DNA from: Hibiscus mutabilis
Taxonomy: Eukaryota; Streptophyta; Magnoliopsida; Malvales; Malvaceae
DNA: 64,000 nt
Reading direction: 5' to 3'
NCBI GenBank assembly: GCA_019671005.1
Contig: CM033738.1
Location: forward strand, 13,666,202 to 13,730,201
Shown here in pieces: positions 56,549 to 64,000 of the stretch (its first letter is position 1; the number at the start of each line of letters is the position of its first letter). The position numbers and the translations under genes were made by a program. The notes beneath the pieces were generated by a model. It did not search any database. It had not been told where the DNA came from and saw only the letters and a program-made list of their open reading frames with translations.

Positions 56549-59500
56549 TTTTTTGGTGAAAAGGTATGATCTCATTCATCAATAATTATGCACAGGAAAA
56601 TATTAGTATGAGTCTCATTAAAAACTTTCTTAAACCTAAATAGAAGAAAAGAATACATATACTAATATCTAAAAAAGAGTTCAACGGGAATACCCAACAA
56701 CACTATACACCCTAACTGTGGACAATATCCTCATGTAATAACGAATGAAGCCAATCAGGTGGCAGTACATGATAAGTCACTCCAAACTATCAAGTCTTGC
56801 ACTCTTAGCTAACGCGTCAGCACCGTATTCCTATCACGCAGAACATATTGCATACGCATGATCCATTCTCGATGTCTAATCTCATTCATGTGTCATTTAA
56901 GAGAATGATTCTCGCAAAAATCATCTCTTAACACTCGAATTGACTACAGGCTATCTAACTCGAGAACAAGTTGGTGGAACTCAGCTTCCCAAGCATACAA
57001 AAGTCTAAAATAGGCCCCCCAAAGCTCGACATCCAACACTGAACAAATGTTGATAAACTTCGCGAACCCAAAGCACCACTTACCTAGGCTGTTTCGAGCC
57101 ACGCCACCACACCACACCACACATAGCATACCCATGGACCTCACGCCTCAATCTATCAAAATTAATTCTCATCCACTGCTGCAACGGGGGATTACAACGA
57201 ACATTGGCACTACCCACGACCCCACCTCCAGGAAAAGCCACACGGATCTCGGCCAATGCTCAGAGAGAGAGCTGGACAAGATGTTTACTGTGTTTTATAA
57301 TAGTCCCGTTTTCAGCAATTGGGCTATAAAAGACATGCACGTTACGTCTGAGCTACAAGTTCCATAATATGTATGCAAACAGAAGATCCCACTAGTCATT
57401 GCTACACGTAAAGTTAGCCGAACCTGACAAATTCACAATCAACCACGCATGTAGTTACATGCCTAAGAATGACTCCAACTTAGAAGGCTGCACCAATTCA
57501 GTCCAAGCTTGAACCGTCGGTGGATACTATTTTAACACATGCTCAATGTTCTCTACCGGATCACCGCAGACCAGGCAACGATAGTTCGTAGTGAAATGGT
57601 GCTTACTCTGCTCCACATTGGTCATCAATTTATGACAAAACACGAGCCAAAAAAAGCTTTAACCCAAGGCAATCCCTAAAATTTATGAACAATAGACCAC
57701 ACAGGATTCGGATGGTTATATATGTTACCATATCGTAACAAGTACGTGGATTTCAAAGTGAAAGATCGATTCGGTTACCCCACCAACCAATCAAGTCATT
57801 TGACAATTCTGAATTTGGACCATATATCGCAGCAATCCTGAGCAAAATGTCTTGAGGAATAAGGTGTTAAAAATGGTGCCACTGTCATACTCCTTCACTA
57901 TTAGCCATAGAAGCTATAGGCGTATACCCAATAGAAGACACAAGATGCGGCTAAACATAACAAATTAATGGGCCAATATCATCGAGCCAAGAATCATACC
58001 AAAAATTAGTCTTAATACCCAAACCAACAGACCAAACCAGGTTAACACGGACAACATTCTAAATAATACTCAACCCCTTTTAGAGACGAGAGCAATTAGA
58101 GCTACGTAAGGCTATCGGTACTCTATCACCACACTTGTACTTTGTACGAACAAAGCGAACCCAAAGAGCTTCTTTACGCACAAGAAAGTGAAACAGTAGT
58201 TTCATAAGAAATGCGTCATTAAGAGTAGTTAACTTACAGAATCCTATCGGAATGGGTTTACATACATCATCCCATTTGACCAAGTGGACCCCACCACGAT
58301 CTGAAGTAATACCCCAAATAAAACGGCAAATTAATCGTTCAATAGTCACACACATTTTCTTCGGAAAAACTGCAGTTTGTAACGTGTACGTAAAAATCGC
58401 TGCAAGTACCATTTTTGCTAACAAAATTTTATTGGCAAGCGATAGACACTTCACTTTCCAACCGCTAAGTTTTTTCCACCATCTAGAATAAATACTGATA
58501 TGATGCCGCTGTAACCCAGAGATGCAACATTGGTACTCCCAGATATTTACCAAGATCAGTAACTTCCTCAAATCCAAAACCATCACTAATCAACTGCCTT
58601 GTTTCGCTTGGTATATTTTTAGAAAAGAACATCGTCATCTTAGTGACACCCACTTTATGCCTAGAGACCAAACAAAAATAGCCCAAGACAGATCGCATAG
58701 TGTCCAATTGACCCAACAAAGCCCCAGCGAACAAGATCATGTTGTCATCAAAAAAATAAGTATAAGATTTTCGGTCCCCGGGATGAAGTTTTAAACGGTT
58801 TCTATCGACCTTCTCTAGTAGCTGTGTGTATAGACTGGGAGAGGCGTTCCATGCATAAAACAAAAGGATATGGTGACAATAGATCACCCTATCGAATCTC
58901 CCGAGTTGGGATAAAAGGATCTGTCATATCTCCGTTCCAAAGAATCCGCGACGATACTGTGGAGACACACTGCATAATCAAATTCCTCATAAAAACTGGA
59001 ATCTCAATATCAACAAGTGTATCATACATAAAATCTCACTCAAGCCGATTATACGCTTTTTATAGATCAATTTTAAGTGTCATCCAAACTTTCTCCCCTG
59101 TCTTCTGGCACATAAAATGAATAACTTCCTAGGTAATAATGATATTGTCAGTAATCGAACTACCTGGTACAAAGCTGGTCTGATTCTCTGACACCCAAGA
59201 AGGCAGAAAAGGTTTTAAGCGATTAACCAAGATCTTGGATATGACCTTATAGATTACTGTGTAGAGACTGATAGGGCAAAACTGGCTCATAGTATCCGGT
59301 AACGACACCTTAGGTAAAAGTACAAGCAGAGTTTGATTAATATGCTCTGGGACCACTCCAGTTAAGAAAACATGCTTCACGAACTCACACACAGATTCAC
59401 CAACAACATGCCAATTACGCTAAAAGAATCCAGCATTCAAACCATCGACACCCAAAGCCTTAGATGCTCCCATACCAAACATAGCCTTATGGACCTCATC

Positions 59501-60403
59501 ATTAGAGATCAGCAAAGTAAAGCCATCCTTTATATGCGGCTCCATCGGCGGATAGCATCCACGAATAGGAAATAGAGGCCTAGGCTTAGGAGAGCTAGTA
59601 AACAAAGCTCTATAGAAATCGGTGGCCAAGTGGATTAACTCATCCCTATTGATACACCAACTCCTATCCTCTCGCTTGAGGGCCGAGGTACGATTAGCCC
59701 GTCTGCGAGCAACAACCGAAGTATAGAAAAACTTAGTGTTTCTAGCCCCTTGTAACAACCACTGTAAACAAGACTTCTGGCGTCAAAATATCTCTTCTTG
59801 ATCCATAACCGTTTCCAATTCTAATTTAAGTTGTGCCGACAAGGATACCAAAAACTCTAATGCCTCCTGGACAAAGCACGATCAATACCTCATAGTTGCA
59901 CCCGTAATCTCCGCTTTCTTACCCCTATATGCCCAAAAACCTCCTTATTTCATACATCCACATCCTCGCAAAATTTGCCTATGTTATCCTCCAAAGGACG
60001 ATCAGCAGACCAAAGGTCTCAAGGAACTCTGCAAACTGAACGTAGCTTGCCATGCCTCGATAAAATAAAACGGGTGGTTATGTTGACCACCTCTATCATC
60101 CTCTAACGAGACAAATAACGGTCGATGATCCGACCCCAGCCTATCTAAATGAAGCACACGAGAGTCAACAAAAGACGCAGCCCACTTAAAATTAACAACA
60201 CAACAATCCAGCCATTGATAGAGATTCCCCCTTGACCAAGTTAAAGGCGGACCACAAAACTTAAATCCGATAAGCCCTGGGTAAAAATAAAATCTGAAAA
60301 TAGCTGACTCCCACAAGTATAGACATTTGCCCCTCCGGCCATTTCATCAGCAAACAGAATGACATTAAAATCTCCCTCAACTAACCAGGTAATGCCGTCT
60401 CCA
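56549..60403 (-). mobile_element. 5'-truncated LINE (minus strand)
   Basis: The 3' end lies at about 56549 (minus-strand CCTTTTCACCAAAAAAGG, an L1-type tail). The body extends right to 60403, where coding sequence stops within the endonuclease at the border of the element at 60404-61183. About 3.9 kb of an original longer element remain. I could not pair a target duplication. Confidence 0.8.
56944..60403 (-). pseudogene. LINE ORF2 remnant: endonuclease, reverse transcriptase, RNase H
   Basis: From right to left on the minus strand: the end of the endonuclease (WLVEGDFNVI, SDHRPLFVSLED) at 60050-60400, and a linker (ARNTKFFYTSVVARRRANR). Reverse transcriptase at 58480-59400 follows, with LVLLPKVSLPDTMSQFCPIS, VISKILVNRLKPFLP and NQTSFVPGSSITDNI. 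The expected catalytic FADD reads FFDD. Next is GWKVKCLSLANKILLAK with LICRFIWG and a zf-RVT-like region, then an RNase H tail (WEAEFHQLVLELDS) near 56950. Frameshifts and stops break it into at least six pieces, so it is an inactive copy. Confidence 0.85.
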
Positions 60404-61183
60404 GGATTAATACGCAAAAAAGTGCCCAAATTATTACTTTTTTGCAAATAGGTGCGTAAAGTATTTTTCGGCTCTAATAGGTCCTTAAGGTTTTCACAAT
60501 TACTATACGGCCATTTAAAAAGATTCTTTTAACCAATCAAAATATGACACACGACTTTTATTTTAATTTCTTTTTTATTTTTAATTCTTTCAACTTAATT
60601 TTAAAAAATTACTAAATCTCCCAAAATTTACAAAATAACCCCCAAATTCAGCCATTGTAGTCGCCGTTCATCACGATGTCGGCGATGGAATAAAGCCTCC
60701 TCCTCTCGTCGCATGACCCACACGTCGTCCATCGTCTAATCGGTCGTCGTTGGCCCCATTGTTTGTTTTTTCCTCCTCTAATCGTTCAACTTTGTTTCGA
60801 TGTTAAGCACGTGGGTTGTCGACTTTCGGCGACAAAAGGATGAGAGAAATTATCGTGGGGGTCAGTCGATGAAAGTGGTGGGCTCACAGTCAGGGGCTGG
60901 CGGTAGCAACGGCTAAAATCAGGATTTGGGGCTTAAGGATTTGGGGATTTTAGGAATTTTTGAGAATTTTAGGATATTTTTTAAAAAATTATTTTTTAAA
61001 TAAAACAAAGCATGCCATGTGTCATGTTTTTATTGGCTAATGTAATTTTTTAAACGGCCGTTAACAACAAGGCATCTAAAATAGTAAGTGTGAAAAAATT
61101 AGGCACCTACTTAGGCCGAAAAATATTTTAAGCACATATCTAGAAAAAATGTATAGTTCAGACACTTTTTTGCTTATTAAGCC
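60404..61183. mobile_element. Non-autonomous MULE-type element, relative of 25638-26442
   Basis: 780 bp, starting GGATTAATACGCAAAAAAGTG. The end (reverse complement GGCTTAATAAGCAAAAAAGTG) pairs with it for about 130 bp through AGTATTTTTCGGC and AACGGCCGT-like phrases. Both elements share AAATAGGTGC-type arms, a GC-rich centre with CGTCG phrases (60650-60920 here) and the order of features, but the flanks here (CCGTCTCCA and TATCAAAAT) show no target duplication. It directly adjoins the truncated LINE. Confidence 0.75.
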
Positions 61184-64000
61184 TATCAAAATATTTAAAA
61201 GTATACCATATCTTCTATAGAATCCATCAAGTAATCTCACCGTCTCAGTAAAAAAGAAAATATTATCCTTAAATAATTTATGTTCGAATAACTTTGTGTA
61301 TTATTAAAAAATTAGAATTATTAAACAAATATTATCTTATATCACATCATACAGTTCACAAAAATATTTATTGATTAATAGGTTTTCTTCTTTTTCCCTC
61401 TAAACATTCTAACTTTTTCATAATTATTTGACAAGACACGCATATCTTGCAAACAAAGTTGCTTGAACTCGAGTCTCTTAAAATGAACACAATCTTCTTT
61501 TCTACTGGAACCACTCATTGAGTTCAATTGTCTCTAATTTAAACTTTCTCTCTAACCCTTTAAACATTCATCAATGACAACTTGGGAAAAGTTGAAGAAG
61601 GAAAAAGAATAATGAAAGAAAAGATATAGATTAGTAGTTTTATATGGAAAATCTCACTCTTAACTTATTAATATAAAATATATAAAATATAATGCAAAAT
61701 TAATATTAACGTGACACATGTATTTGCTCATTAAATTTTATTTTTCGATCATCGAATCCGGAAAATTATCGGCTCAAAATTTTAGATGTTGCAGTATCAG
61801 TGCTTAGCAATGGAGTATCAATATCATACTTGATTTTCAAATTTAGAATTTTCAAAAATAATTAAGAATATCGACACTACCGGTTTTATACTAATTCTTG
61901 CATTTTTTTTTTCAGAACATCAAAATTGATCAGGGATCGACACCTTGAGTAGGTATCAGTATGTCAAAATTCTAAAAAATTAAACTTTGTCCGAGTATCG
62001 ACACCTAAGACACATATTAACACCCAAATCAGGGCATCTATACTTTCATCTTAATATGTGATGTTTAAAAAAATATTATTAGATGGACTTGGCTTACTAC
62101 ATCACCCGTGGTTTCAGCTAATGAATGGAAGTTACTTACAAATAAATATATCTTATTGATTGAGATCACTGGGAAGCAGGAAACCTCACTATATTTATGA
62201 CACACTTTTACTCTGAAAACTTCACTAGTTTTGTAATATGACTCACTTTTTTGAATTGTTTTGCATCGATCAATTAAACTGTAATTCTAGTATGAATTAT
62301 TGTATGATTAATTACAATAGTATCCTTGAATGAGTGATATATGTCTAGAGTTATTAGAAACTTTTAAATTGGTCCAAAATTTTGTTCCAATCTCGAATGT
62401 AACCTCTCATGCTCAAGTGAGTATTCGATCGAGTCGAGCAAATTTTTTTAATTAGTTGAGTTGATGAGTCTTATTTTAGCATTTAAACTTTATTTTAATT
62501 TTTTTTAAGTTGAGTTTATAAAATTCGAGTCGAGTATAGTCGATAGAGTTATTGTTCAAATTTAATTGTATATATTTATAATGTTATGGTACTAATTGGT
62601 TCCAATTTAAACGGCTTTTTATAATCATATCGATATACATATATCTTTTTTCATAGTTGTTTACAAGTGTAAGATGTGTAATGTTATTAAATAAATCAAA
62701 TATCATCTAAAATATATAATATATTTATAATATTTTTTAAAATAAGAGATTTTGAGAGAGAGAATATATTGATGGGAGTATAGAAAAATCAAGAAATTGA
62801 TAGAAATAATGAATTTAAAAAGAGTTGCAGTTAGATGAAGGAATTGAATAAAATACAAAGTTGTGAGACTAAATTGAAAAAATAGGATATTTGTTTTCAA
62901 AAAATAGAATTTAAGTTACATGTGTAATCTAGTTATTTATAGTAGTTGGGCGTTTACTCTCGTATAACGAGGCCTTTAAAATCTACTCGCGTTTATAACC
63001 AAATTTTAATTTAATCGCCACTTTAATCCGGAAAGTCTAATATTAATAAAGCGGTAATTATTAAAGTACCAATTTTTGGGCGGTGTGGAGATACTAATCC
63101 TTCCCCATCCGTAACTGACTCCCGAACCCATTAATTTTAAATCTCTGATTTTTACGGTGTCCGGCCTACTTAAGTGGCCAGTGGCAACTCCATTTTTAAA
63201 TAAAACACGAGTTTTATAAAACTCCACGTAGAAGAAAATATTTTCCAAACAAATAAAAAATATATTTTTTAACGAGAAAAAACATCGCTACAGTTATTAT
63301 ACAAATATTTTTAAGAGATAACTACAAACATAATGACTAGATTTAGAAAAATAAGCTTCACGGTGACTGAGTCATTACTCATTGTATCTTAGCCTTAAGG
63401 GATGAAAGAATGGTAAAAGTAATTGACTAGCAAACGTCGATGACAAGCCAAGGGTAAAAGATCTCCCATGACGCGTATACGCAAACAAAAACATGGAATC
63501 GGTCACATTGGCGAAGCAACCATTTTTTAATGTACATCCAACGGTGAAGACAAAGGTTCTTAACAGGAGTTGGAGAAAGGCTTGACTTGACTGAGTCATT
63601 GAGAATCAAGGCCATAAATTTAATCATATAACAAAACAAAGTTTGATTATTATATTAAACCCTTGATTTTTATTTTACTTTCATGCAAGTTTTAAGTTGT
63701 TTTTTTTTAAAAAAAACTGTGTTTGGTTTTTATGGATTAATGGAATAATAATACTATAATATTGTCTTGGTCACATGGTGATTTCTTGAGGGAAAACACA
63801 CAAAAGAACAAGTCAACAGTCTGCAATGTTTGGTTGGCTGAGGTCCAAAAAGGGCTACTCATAAAGGTAGAAAGGAAGGTGGGAAAGAAAAACAGCAGGC
63901 AGGCAAAATCCAATGGCAAAGTAACCCTTTTTTTGCCTTTGAGTCTTTTACTTGTTGGTTTTCATCATCATCATCATCATCATCATCCCATACCAAACCC
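61184..64000. other. AT-rich intergenic sequence
   Basis: No gene is recognised. 61430-61540 is a second copy of the dispersed repeat at 25130-25240. 62940-63250 contains more balanced sequence (CCGGCCTACTTAAGTGGCC and similar) that may come from the untranslated part of an LTR retrotransposon. The window ends in a short (ATC)n run at about 63963-63988. Open frames here are short and unrelated to known families. Confidence 0.45.

Noticed and set aside
63006..63639. Several minus-strand frames near the right edge
   Set aside because: Short, overlapping in different frames, no recognisable domains, and within AT-rich repeat-like sequence.

Overview
This is plant nuclear DNA, most likely from a eudicot of the cotton family (Malvaceae). 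The evidence is AT-rich sequence, GT-AG introns, Copia, Gypsy and LINE retroelements, long-TIR MULE-type elements and tRNA-Lys(CUU) copies. The family assignment rests on the look of the Gypsy LTR and is inference. No bacterial, viral or CRISPR system is present.

Four host loci lie in the order ALG10-like (17.0-19.8 kb, +), POLTERGEIST-like PP2C (21.4-23.3 kb, -), three-repeat MYB3R (33.6-36.3 kb, +) and PRT6-like (37.5-54.4 kb, -). From memory, Arabidopsis has the same order on chromosome 5 (PRT6, MYB3R5, PLL2, ALG10). The first three loci can be assembled into intact in-frame models of 509, 569 and 545 codons. They act in ER N-glycan precursor assembly, phosphatase signalling and cell-cycle transcription, and share a block by ancestry rather than by pathway. 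The PRT6 locus is dead: it lacks its N-terminal half, has lost internal exons, carries several stops and frameshifts, and is split by a nested Copia pair.

Region by region: 1-3.0 kb is repeat-derived sequence with one MITE. 3.04-13.40 kb is a nested insertion. A LINE-type ORF1 retrocopy (17-bp target duplication) holds a short non-autonomous LTR element B, element B abuts or holds a gutted Copia A, and Copia A holds a 3.9-kb solo Gypsy-type LTR. That solo LTR carries an 18-bp tandem array and a 5S-rRNA-like segment. 13.4-17.0 kb has a tRNA-Lys-like gene and a long-TIR element. 23.4-33.0 kb is intergenic, with a MULE-type element (9-bp target duplication), a second long-TIR element, three decaying tRNA-Lys copies in what looks like an old local triplication, a LINE tail and a MITE. 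46.2-53.0 kb is Copia D with Copia C nested inside it. 54.4-61.2 kb holds two more long-TIR elements, a 5'-truncated LINE and a relative of the 25.6-kb MULE. 61.2-64.0 kb is AT-rich with no gene that I recognise.

I found no convincing new molecular system. The most informative items are the nested insertion with its duplications, the 5S-like segment in the LTR, the dying PRT6 copy, and the tRNA-Lys series ending in a copy that has cleanly lost its T arm.
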